A stretch of 7,750 nucleotides of DNA from JAGBWK01 sp964490275 (GTDB taxonomy: Bacteria > Bacteroidota > Bacteroidia > Bacteroidales > Muribaculaceae). The position numbers were made by a program, and so were the translations under genes. Location: contig CAZBBL010000098.1 of assembly GCA_964490275.1 (NCBI GenBank), forward strand, positions 1-7,750, written 5' to 3'. Below the pieces are notes generated by a model. That model was not told the origin of the DNA, made no database searches, and saw only the letters and a list, made by a program, of their open reading frames with translations. Positions 1-5,025 of the stretch are shown here, in pieces (positions within the stretch are counted from its first letter, which is position 1; each line of letters starts with the position of its first letter).

Positions 1-3
1 TTT

Positions 4-82
4 GCCATAATAATAAGAAGGGATTTTTAGTTATGGCGTAAAAATAATCTCCCGCCAAGCCCCAAATGTGACAAAATGTCAC
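4..82. repeat. Two short inverted repeats at the left edge
   Basis: A perfect 7-bp inverted repeat (GCCATAA at 4-10, TTATGGC at 31-37) encloses 20 AT-rich bases. A second, tight one (GTGACA at 68-73, TGTCAC at 77-82) has only AAA between its arms. The second looks like a protein-binding palindrome or a small hairpin; the first could be either. No gene is visible in 1-135, and what lies to the left is unknown. No function can be assigned. They are listed because they begin a run of inverted repeats that continues to position 517. Confidence 0.5.
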
Positions 83-135
83 TCTTGAATTGTTAAAAAT
101 AGCGTTCCGCCCCGAAGTTGGCTACAACGATGTAG

Positions 136-316
136 GGGCGTGATTTATCGCGCCCGAGCGGAGCGTAAGCGACGCAAATCGTCGAGCGACGAGGGATGTC
201 CGACAGGACATCGATTTTTTGTGTGAAGGCTATGCAGATGGCAAGAAATCGGTGTCCTTGGCGGACACCATTCGTATTTTGGGCTCATACCCCGCACACC
301 TGACGGTGTACGGGGT
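136..316. repeat. Cluster of consecutive hairpins, non-coding
   Basis: Four perfect or near-perfect stem-loops follow one another. 136-143/148-155 has 8 bp including one G-T pair and loop TTTA. 170-174/180-184 has 5 bp (CGACG/CGTCG). 195-201/206-212 has 7 bp (GATGTCC/GGACATC). 251-257/263-269 has 7 bp (GGTGTCC/GGACACC). A fifth, at 289-300/305-316, has 11 pairs with one C-A mismatch and loop TGAC. The stretch is GC-richer than the DNA on either side. It could be a dispersed REP- or MITE-like element, or a structured RNA. A 101-codon open frame crosses much of it (219-521) but resembles no protein I recognise, so I treat the region as non-coding. Confidence 0.6.
195..220 (+). terminator. Possible intrinsic terminator inside the hairpin cluster
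   Basis: A perfect 7-bp stem (GATGTCC at 195-201, GGACATC at 206-212, loop GACA) is followed two bases later by six T residues (215-220). That is the form of a Rho-independent terminator for transcription entering from the left. The stem is short, and no gene ending just upstream is visible, so it may equally be only one element of the hairpin series. Confidence 0.4.
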
Positions 317-354
317 TACGAGTAAATCGGCGTCCTCATCGCCTAACATCAAAT

Positions 355-388
355 TTGCCCAACTTCTATCTTTCAAGAGGTTGGGCAA
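355..388. repeat. Long inverted repeat, 13-bp stem
   Basis: TTGCCCAAC at 355-363 pairs perfectly with GTTGGGCAA at 380-388. The helix continues inward with TTCT (364-367) against AGAG (376-379), including one G-T pair, leaving an 8-base loop at 368-375. This is one of the two longest stems upstream of the ATPase gene. No T-run follows, so it is not an obvious terminator. It may be a structural element of the same repeat as 136-316. Confidence 0.6.
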
Positions 389-446
389 GAGCCTTTATGG
401 TTTAGCGGACAGTAATAATATAAAAGGAGTGGAAAAGACAGGAAAA

Positions 447-478
447 TTTGGCAAATTCAGAGAAAAGCCCCAACTTTG
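447..478 (+). promoter_or_regulatory. Probable promoter of the DUF4143 ATPase gene
   Basis: TTTG at 447-450 and CAACTTTG at 471-478 are separated by 20 bases. This matches the Bacteroides -33 TTTG / -7 TAnnTTTG pattern except for the first base of the -7 box. Transcription would start near 483-485, giving a leader of roughly 38 bases before the ATG at 522. The -33 element sits inside a small palindrome (AATTT at 445-449, AAATT at 453-457), which could bind a regulator. The position supports placing the real translation start at 522 and not further upstream. Confidence 0.45.
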
Positions 479-479
479 C

Positions 480-517
480 ATTACTAAAAAGCGTGACAAG
501 GCACAGTTTTTAGTAAT
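480..517 (+). promoter_or_regulatory. 11-bp perfect inverted repeat in the ATPase leader
   Basis: ATTACTAAAAA at 480-490 is mirrored exactly by TTTTTAGTAAT at 507-517, with 16 bases between. The right arm ends four bases before the ATG at 522. The repeat falls within the predicted 5' leader, just after the -7 box. It could be an operator, or an RNA hairpin that limits ribosome access. It is not a normal terminator because the stem is almost entirely A-T, although its 3' arm begins with a T-run. Confidence 0.55.
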
Positions 518-521
518 AGAT

Positions 522-1775
522 ATGATAATTAATCGACCGACCTATCTTCAGAAGCTTATATCGAGCCGTCATAATGGCATGATAAAGATTGTTACAGGCG
601 TAAGACGCTGTGGCAAGTCATTCCTTTTGTCCGACCTTTACGCAGAGTGGCTTAAAAGTCAAGGTGTAGAGGACGACCACATAATAAATATTAATCTTGA
701 AGATAGGCGTAATAAATACTTAAGAGATCCCGATGTTCTACTTGAGTATATTGATTCCAAGCTAACAGATGAAAAAGATTATTATGTGATGATTGACGAA
801 ATTCAACATGTTCCCGAATTTGAGGACGTGCTGAATAGTTATCTCCATATGAAGAATGTGGATGTTTACGTTACCGGGAGTAACGCAAGGTTTCTGTCTA
901 AGGACGTGATAACGACATTCAGAGGTCGAGGCTATGAAATTAAAGTGCATCCGTTGAGTTTCAAGGAGTATTACCCAATTAGCGGTCTATCTATGACTAA
1001 TGCTCTGAATCACCACATGTTATTTGGAGGGTTGCCTCAGGTAGTGTTATTAGACACTGATGAGCAAAAGTCAGAGTTCCTTAAGAGTCTTATGGAACAC
1101 ACATATAAAAAAGATATAGTTGACCGCTATAAAATTCGGAATAAAGAAGTTCTGGATGAGTTGCTTAACATATTAGCATCGTCTATTGGAGGTTTGACCA
1201 ATCCAACAAAACTTGCGAACTCATTTGAGAGCGTCAAACATGAGAAAGTAGGAAATAAAACGATTTCATCGTATCTTGAATACCTTTGTGACTCATTCAT
1301 TATTGAGAGGGCAAGCCGCTATGACATCAAAGGTAAGAAATATATTGAGAGTCCTTTCAAATATTATTTTATAGACGAAGGATTACGCAATGCTCGCCTT
1401 AACTTCCGACAGCCGGAATTTACTCACTTACTGGAAAATCTAATATATAACGAGTTGCGCATTATGGGCTTCAATGTTGATGTAGGTGTGGTTCCCATTC
1501 AGCGAAGAACAGAAGATGATAAACGTGTTCGTGTTCAGCTTGAAGTAGATTTTGTTTGCAATCTCGGAAGTAAACGTTATTATATTCAGTCGGCTTATCG
1601 TATGCCGGACGAAGAAAAATTTAGACAAGAAGAAGCTTCATTGCGCAATATTGATGATTCATTCAAAAAGATTATTATTGTAGGCGAAGAAACTCCGATT
1701 ATTCGCACAGAAGCCGGAACTACAATAATGAGCATTTATGATTTTTTGCTCAAGGAAAACTCATTGGAACAATAA
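522..1775 (+). CDS. AAA-family ATPase with DUF4143 domain
   Basis: This 417-aa protein belongs to the widespread bacterial and archaeal AAA ATPases with a C-terminal DUF4143 domain, whose cellular role is poorly known. Seen in the sequence: Walker A GVRRCGKS at residues 26-33, Walker B YVMIDEIQ at 88-95, a sensor-like strand VYVTGSNARFLS at 116-127, then RGRGYEIKVHPLSF, which is typical of the family. The C-terminal half contains a strand with EVDFV followed by YYIQSAY. This resembles a PD-(D/E)XK-like nuclease fold, but Gln stands where the catalytic Lys would be, as is usual in this family. The frame is open back to 219, but the ATG at 522 was chosen because family similarity starts at MIINRPTYL and the upstream part is hairpin-rich with a promoter inside it. 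There is no Shine-Dalgarno sequence. The gene stands alone and is more AT-rich than its neighbours, suggesting acquisition. Substrate and role are unknown. Confidence 0.9.
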   Translation: MIINRPTYLQKLISSRHNGMIKIVTGVRRCGKSFLLSDLYAEWLKSQGVEDDHIININLEDRRNKYLRDPDVLLEYIDSKLTDEKDYYVMIDEIQHVPEFEDVLNSYLHMKNVDVYVTGSNARFLSKDVITTFRGRGYEIKVHPLSFKEYYPISGLSMTNALNHHMLFGGLPQVVLLDTDEQKSEFLKSLMEHTYKKDIVDRYKIRNKEVLDELLNILASSIGGLTNPTKLANSFESVKHEKVGNKTISSYLEYLCDSFIIERASRYDIKGKKYIESPFKYYFIDEGLRNARLNFRQPEFTHLLENLIYNELRIMGFNVDVGVVPIQRRTEDDKRVRVQLEVDFVCNLGSKRYYIQSAYRMPDEEKFRQEEASLRNIDDSFKKIIIVGEETPIIRTEAGTTIMSIYDFLLKENSLEQ

Positions 1776-1832
1776 TCCCAAACGCAAAAGAGAGCCGAGA
1801 TTGACACCAAAAAGCACCTATGTTGTTAGAGT

Positions 1833-1853
1833 TTGCTTATTGGTTGCTTATTG
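1833..1853. repeat. Tandem 10-bp direct repeat
   Basis: TTGCTTATTG occurs at 1833-1842 and again at 1844-1853, an 11-base period. It lies in the 124-bp gap between the ATPase stop codon and the tRNA gene, next to the terminator. Otherwise I see nothing in 1776-1862. It may be a replication-slippage product or a small binding site; no function is evident. Confidence 0.5.
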
Positions 1854-1862
1854 AAAAAAAAT

Positions 1863-1896
1863 AACCCCTAAAACTCAATGAGTTAAAGGGGTTTTT
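1863..1896. terminator. Bidirectional intrinsic terminator
   Basis: AACCCCT (1863-1869) pairs with AGGGGTT (1887-1893), and AACTC (1872-1876) with GAGTT (1880-1884). An AA/AA internal loop separates the two stems and the apex is AAT. On the plus strand it ends in five T residues (1892-1896) and serves the ATPase gene. On the minus strand it is followed by TT-A-TTTTTTTT and lies seven bases past the tRNA 3' end. It therefore ends convergent transcripts from both sides, and probably also read-through from the importer operon. Confidence 0.85.
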
Positions 1897-1899
1897 CTG

Positions 1900-1980
1900 T
1901 GCCCAGAACAGGACTCGAACCTGCACGGCTCTCACCACTCGCACCTGAAACGAGCGCGTCTACCATTCCGCCACCTGGGC
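1900..1980 (-). tRNA. tRNA-Leu, anticodon CAG
   Basis: On the minus strand this folds into a full tRNA. The acceptor stem GCCCAGG (1980-1974) pairs with TCTGGGC (1907-1901, one G-T pair), with discriminator A at 1900. The D arm has stem GCG/CGC and a GG pair in its loop. The anticodon stem CTCGT/GCGAG holds the 7-base loop TTCAGGT with anticodon CAG. A long variable arm (GGT/GCC stem) marks a class II tRNA, fitting leucine, and the T arm has loop TTCGAGT. The 3' CCA is not encoded. A promoter lies just upstream and the strong terminator at 1863-1896 just downstream. Confidence 0.96.
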
Positions 1981-1990
1981 GTTGCGTCTG

Positions 1991-2021
1991 CAAAGGTAAA
2001 TAAGTTTTTTGATTTTGCCAA
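1991..2021 (-). promoter_or_regulatory. Promoter of the tRNA-Leu gene
   Basis: Read on the minus strand, TTGG (2021-2018) and TACCTTTG (1998-1991) are separated by 19 bases. The -7 box matches TAnnTTTG fully; the -33 box matches three of four bases. Transcription would begin near 1984-1987, only a few bases before the mature tRNA 5' end at 1980. Confidence 0.7.
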
Positions 2022-2041
2022 CTTTTTGCTTGAAAAATTGG
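2018..2041. repeat. AT-rich inverted repeat between importer operon and tRNA
   Basis: CCAA-C-TTTTT (2018-2027) can pair with AAAAATTGG (2033-2041) with one bulged C and a 5-base loop. It lies 13 bases past the end of the importer ATPase gene and overlaps the -33 box of the tRNA promoter. On the minus strand no T-run follows it, so it is a poor terminator. It may instead protect the 3' end of the operon mRNA. Confidence 0.4.
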
Positions 2042-2053
2042 AGGGCTGCGATG

Positions 2054-2767
2054 TCATTGCGGTATGCTGAATGTGTCGCTGATGAGGCCCGAGGCGGCCA
2101 TGGAGGTGGCTGTCATGGAGGTGAGTTGGGGGTTGTGGATGAGGGCGATGTCGTCGGCCATTTTTAGGGCGATGTCGAGTTCGTGGGTAGAGAAGAGCAC
2201 GCATTTGTCGCGGTCGTGGGCCAGGGTTTGGAGCAGTCGGCAAATTTCGTAGCGGTTGGGCAGGTCGAGGAATGAGGTTGGTTCGTCGAGCAACACTACG
2301 GGGGTGTCTTGTGCCAAGGCTCGTGCGATCATGATGCGTTGACATTCGCCGTCGCTCATTTTGTCGAGAGTGCGCCGGGCGTAGTCGGCCATGCCTACCA
2401 TCTGTAGGGCGTCGGCTACGATTTGGCTGTCGGAAGGTTGCATGCGGCCATACCAGTTGGTGTAGGGGGCGCGTCCGAGGGCGACGACGTCGCAGCAGCG
2501 GAGGTTGGCGATGCGTATGCGCGAGGTGTTGACGAAGGCGACGGTGCGCGACAGTCGGTAGGGCGACAGGGGTAGGGGATTGCCGTCGATGACGATTTGG
2601 CCCGACGAGGGTTTGCCCAGACCGGCGATGGCGCGAAGCAGGGTCGATTTGCCTGAGCCGTTGCGTCCCAATAGGGCGCACAATCGGCCACGGCTGAATG
2701 TTGCGTTGACGTTGTCGACCAGTGTTTGTCGGTCGTAGCCCAAGCTGAGGTTGCGTAGCTCTATCAT
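2054..2767 (-). CDS. ABC importer ATP-binding protein (FecE/BtuD type)
   Basis: This 237-aa cytoplasmic ATPase powers a type II ABC importer for a metal chelate or cofactor. Seen: Walker A GRNGSGKST at residues 34-42, signature motif MSDGE at 137-141 (LSGGQ variant), Walker B VVLLDEP at 157-163, D-loop SFLD at 165-168 and switch His195 in STHEL. The Q-loop region (about 78-84) has no glutamine. From memory, Bacteroidetes relatives of FecE often share both the LSDGE-like signature and the altered Q-loop, so this need not mean loss of activity. The segment VALGRAPYTNWYGR is typical of the FecE/BtuD/HmuV group. Its start codon overlaps the permease stop codon (ATGA), so the two are translationally coupled. 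It is the last gene of the operon, and no terminator separates it from the tRNA. Substrate is not determinable: cobalamin, haem and siderophore are all possible. Confidence 0.95.
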   Translation of the reverse strand: MIELRNLSLGYDRQTLVDNVNATFSRGRLCALLGRNGSGKSTLLRAIAGLGKPSSGQIVIDGNPLPLSPYRLSRTVAFVNTSRIRIANLRCCDVVALGRAPYTNWYGRMQPSDSQIVADALQMVGMADYARRTLDKMSDGECQRIMIARALAQDTPVVLLDEPTSFLDLPNRYEICRLLQTLAHDRDKCVLFSTHELDIALKMADDIALIHNPQLTSMTATSMAASGLISDTFSIPQ

Positions 2768-3765
2768 AGTGAAATCGACTTACGTAAAACAATCCAGATG
2801 ACGATAGGTATGCCGATGAGCGACATTATGGCGTTGATGGGCAGGACGAATATCTTGGCGACGATGTCGCAGAGCAACATTGCTGCGGCTCCGGCCAAGG
2901 CTGTGGCGGGCAGCAATGCGCGATGGTCGGCGGTGGCTGAGAGCAGGCGGGCCACATGAGGCATGGCCAGGCCGATGAAGCCGATGGGGCCGCAGAAGGC
3001 TGTGACCGTGCCGGCCAACAGTATGGTGGAGAGGTAGATGAGCGAGCGTGTGCGGTGGAGGTTGAGGCCCATGGTCGAGGCATATTCTTCGCCAAGGAGC
3101 AGCATATTCATGGGTTTGACGGTGGCCACGGCCAGCAGCAGGCCTATGGCGATGGCTGTGGCTATCAGTGGCAGTTGCGAGGAGGTGACGTTGCCAAGCG
3201 AGCCCATGGTCCATACGACGTATGCTTTGAGAGCTTCGTCAGAGCTCATATATTGCAATATCTGCACGATGGCGCTGACGGCCGAGCCTACCATGATGCC
3301 GAGCACCAAGATGACCATGATATCTTTGATGCGACGCGAGGCGGCGGCGATGATGCCGAGCACCAGGGCCGAACCTATCCAGGCGGCGCCGGCGGTGCCC
3401 AATCCCGACATGAAGGTCGACGAGGCCAATCCCAACGCCGGTGCGCCGAGGATAAACAGCGCCACCATCAGGCTTGCGCCCGAACTTACGCCGAGCACGT
3501 AGGGGCCGGCCAGGGGGTTGCGAAACAGTGTCTGCATCTGCAGACCGCTTACCGACAGTGCCATTCCGGCCAACAGCGCCACGATGGCTTTCACCAGGCG
3601 TATGTCGCAGACGATGGTAGCGGTTGTCGCGGGGCAGTCGCCGCCGGTGAGGGCTGCGACGACGTCGCCGATGGAGATGGCTACCGAGCCGACTGTAAGG
3701 TCGACTACAAACAGCACGGCGACTGCGACAATCAGCAACGCCATCAATATCGGTATGCGTTTCAT
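2764..3765 (-). CDS. ABC importer permease (FecCD/BtuC family)
   Basis: This 333-aa inner-membrane permease forms the translocation channel as a homodimer, as known for BtuC. The length fits the family (about 320-350 aa with ten membrane helices). Seen: an N-terminal membrane segment at residues 6-22, the family motif NPLAGPYVLGVSSGAS at 83-98, LLLGEEYASTMGL at 222-234, GPIGFIGLAMPHVARL at 259-274 (near the contact with the ATPase), and a C-terminal GIPIVIWIVLRKS. The usual RLPR-like motif before the second helix reads RLVK here. Both ends overlap neighbours by four bases (ATGA), giving a tight binding protein-permease-ATPase operon. The specificity within the family (vitamin B12, haem, ferric siderophore) cannot be read from the permease alone. 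Confidence 0.95.
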   Translation of the reverse strand: MKRIPILMALLIVAVAVLFVVDLTVGSVAISIGDVVAALTGGDCPATTATIVCDIRLVKAIVALLAGMALSVSGLQMQTLFRNPLAGPYVLGVSSGASLMVALFILGAPALGLASSTFMSGLGTAGAAWIGSALVLGIIAAASRRIKDIMVILVLGIMVGSAVSAIVQILQYMSSDEALKAYVVWTMGSLGNVTSSQLPLIATAIAIGLLLAVATVKPMNMLLLGEEYASTMGLNLHRTRSLIYLSTILLAGTVTAFCGPIGFIGLAMPHVARLLSATADHRALLPATALAGAAAMLLCDIVAKIFVLPINAIMSLIGIPIVIWIVLRKSISL

Positions 3766-4892
3766 TTCAATTGTCGGTAATAGGTTAGCGAATCGGCGTG
3801 GCCGTGGAATATTTTTATCAAATCTGAAAGGACGACGTCGGGGTTGACGACGGCCGACTCATAGAAATCGTTGCCACCGCCCTTAGTCAGCCGGGCATTG
3901 TTGTTGTAGACGCGTAGGGCTTTGACGGCGCTACAGTCGCTGAAGCGGGGCAGCTGCGACGTCAGCTCCGTGAGGGTCGTGGCGGTGCCGGGATTGAGCC
4001 ATATATCAGATTGGTTGGCAAGTAGATAGGCTTGCTCCATGTCGATCGACACGGAGGCGTCAGACGTGTTGTCGGGGTAGACATATCGCCCGCCGGCATC
4101 CTCAATGAGCCTTACCATATAGCTCGACACCGACGGCATAAACCATGCATCGCCATACGGAGCATTAATCATCACCGTGGGGCGCTCTGTCGAGGCCTCA
4201 ACGCTTTGGCGCAGAGCGTCGTAGCGGTCGGCTATGGCTTGATAGATAGTTTGGGCCTTCTGTCGGCAGCCCACGATTGCACCCAAGGCCACGAGCCATT
4301 CGGCCTTGGCCGTTGGCGACTCCTCGAGGTAGTCGCCTATGTAGACGTAGGGAATGGCGAGTTGGCGTAGCTTGGGCTCCATAGCGCTGGCGCCGTTGAC
4401 GCCGTAGAGCAACACCAAGTCGGGGTTGACCGACATGAGCTTCTCGTAGTCGACGTTGCCCTCATAGCCTACGTCGACAATCTCGCCACGACGCGCCTTG
4501 ACAGCTTCGCTGCTGATGAAATCGATGCCCGAGACGCCGACAATGCGGTCGGCCTCGCCGAGCTTGTCGAGCATAGCGACGAAGGTCGACGACATAGCCA
4601 CGATGCGGCGTGCCTGACCGTGAACCACCTGAGCGTCCAACCCCTCGGGCGCGGGCTCGTCGCCTTGCGACAGATATAGATAAGTAGCTACGTCAGAGGC
4701 GTTTTGCCAAGGATTGTCGACGCGCAAGAGCGTGCCACACCCGGCCGAGTCGGTCAGCAGCGCAAAGCCTTTGGCTTGATGGGGCGCGTAGATAGTGTCG
4801 TTAAACGAGCCTACATCCTTGCCGACCGAGCCACCGCCACGGCAGCTCGACAGCGCTATCAGTAGCAGAAAAAACAAATTCAGTGTCTTCAT
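3762..4892 (-). CDS. Lipoprotein substrate-binding protein of the ABC importer
   Basis: This 376-aa protein is the periplasmic binding component (BtuF/FepB-like, COG0614 type) and delivers substrate to the permease. Seen: a lipoprotein signal peptide with hydrophobic core FFLLLIAL and lipobox LSSC, placing the lipidated Cys at residue 17. The first residues after it (RGGG) are not acidic, so export to the outer surface is not indicated and anchoring facing the periplasm is more likely. The binding fold spans about 95-365, with RIVAMSSTFVAMLDKLG at 96-112, the strand/turn VDYEKLMSVNPDLVLLYG at 147-164 and a C-terminal NPDVVLSDLIKIFHG. An extra stretch of about 75 residues lies between Cys17 and the fold. 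It is first in the operon. The start is fixed by the signal peptide: the next Met is residue 100. There is no Shine-Dalgarno sequence, and the promoter lies almost on top of the start codon, leaving no room for a cobalamin riboswitch. Confidence 0.92.
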   Translation of the reverse strand: MKTLNLFFLLLIALSSCRGGGSVGKDVGSFNDTIYAPHQAKGFALLTDSAGCGTLLRVDNPWQNASDVATYLYLSQGDEPAPEGLDAQVVHGQARRIVAMSSTFVAMLDKLGEADRIVGVSGIDFISSEAVKARRGEIVDVGYEGNVDYEKLMSVNPDLVLLYGVNGASAMEPKLRQLAIPYVYIGDYLEESPTAKAEWLVALGAIVGCRQKAQTIYQAIADRYDALRQSVEASTERPTVMINAPYGDAWFMPSVSSYMVRLIEDAGGRYVYPDNTSDASVSIDMEQAYLLANQSDIWLNPGTATTLTELTSQLPRFSDCSAVKALRVYNNNARLTKGGGNDFYESAVVNPDVVLSDLIKIFHGHADSLTYYRQLK

Positions 4893-4898
4893 ACATTA

Positions 4899-4929
4899 CA
4901 AAGTTAAAACTTTTTTGTTAAATACGAAA
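4899..4929 (-). promoter_or_regulatory. Promoter of the importer operon, adjacent to its start codon
   Basis: On the minus strand TTTC (4929-4926) and TAACTTTG (4906-4899) are separated by 19 bases. The -7 box is a full TAnnTTTG match, the -33 box three of four. Only six bases separate the -7 box from the ATG at 4892, so transcription would start about 0-3 bases before the start codon, giving a leaderless or nearly leaderless mRNA. A weaker alternative, TAGCTTTA, lies much further upstream at about 5010-5017 and would leave a leader of about 110 bases. Confidence 0.6.
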
Positions 4930-4944
4930 AAGTTGCTACATTTG
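4914..4944 (+). promoter_or_regulatory. Consensus promoter of the secreted hydrolase gene
   Basis: TTTG at 4914-4917 and TACATTTG at 4937-4944 are separated by exactly 19 bases. Both boxes match the Bacteroides -33/-7 consensus perfectly. Transcription would start near 4948-4950, giving a leader of about 77 bases before the ATG at 5026. This leader has no Shine-Dalgarno sequence, and I see no recognisable riboswitch or strong hairpin in it. The promoter is interleaved with the opposite-facing importer promoter. Confidence 0.75.
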
Positions 4945-5025
4945 CATTTGTTACTTATCTCATAGCCATACCGATAGGTTGGCCCGTGACGCAATTATTC
5001 ACATTTCTCTAAAGCTAATTCATCC

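Noticed and set aside
355..388. Integron attC-like half sites (GCCCAAC ... GTTGGGC)
   Set aside because: The half sites match RYYYAAC and GTTRRRY, but only 16 bases separate them and there are no inner L-boxes. Known attC sites are much longer, and no integrase or cassette array is visible.
219..521. N-terminal extension of the DUF4143 ATPase from a TTG at 219
   Set aside because: Family similarity begins at the ATG at 522. The upstream part is a row of hairpins with a promoter-like site, and its translation resembles no domain I know.
1..521. CRISPR array
   Set aside because: The repeats are inverted, of different sequence and unevenly spaced. There are no identical direct repeats with regular spacers and no cas genes.
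1932..2792. Minus-strand open frame of 286 codons overlapping the importer ATPase and tRNA
   Set aside because: It is an alternative frame of the ABC ATPase gene, very rich in Arg, Pro and His, and it runs through the tRNA-Leu gene.
2956..3780. Plus-strand open frame of 274 codons opposite the permease
   Set aside because: It is the antisense of a clear FecCD permease. Its translation is a low-complexity mix rich in Gly, His, Gln and Asp, caused by codon bias.
4893..5025. Cobalamin riboswitch or Fur box controlling the importer
   Set aside because: No B12-box-like motif or GATAATGATAATC-like palindrome is visible, and the predicted transcript start leaves no leader to hold a riboswitch.
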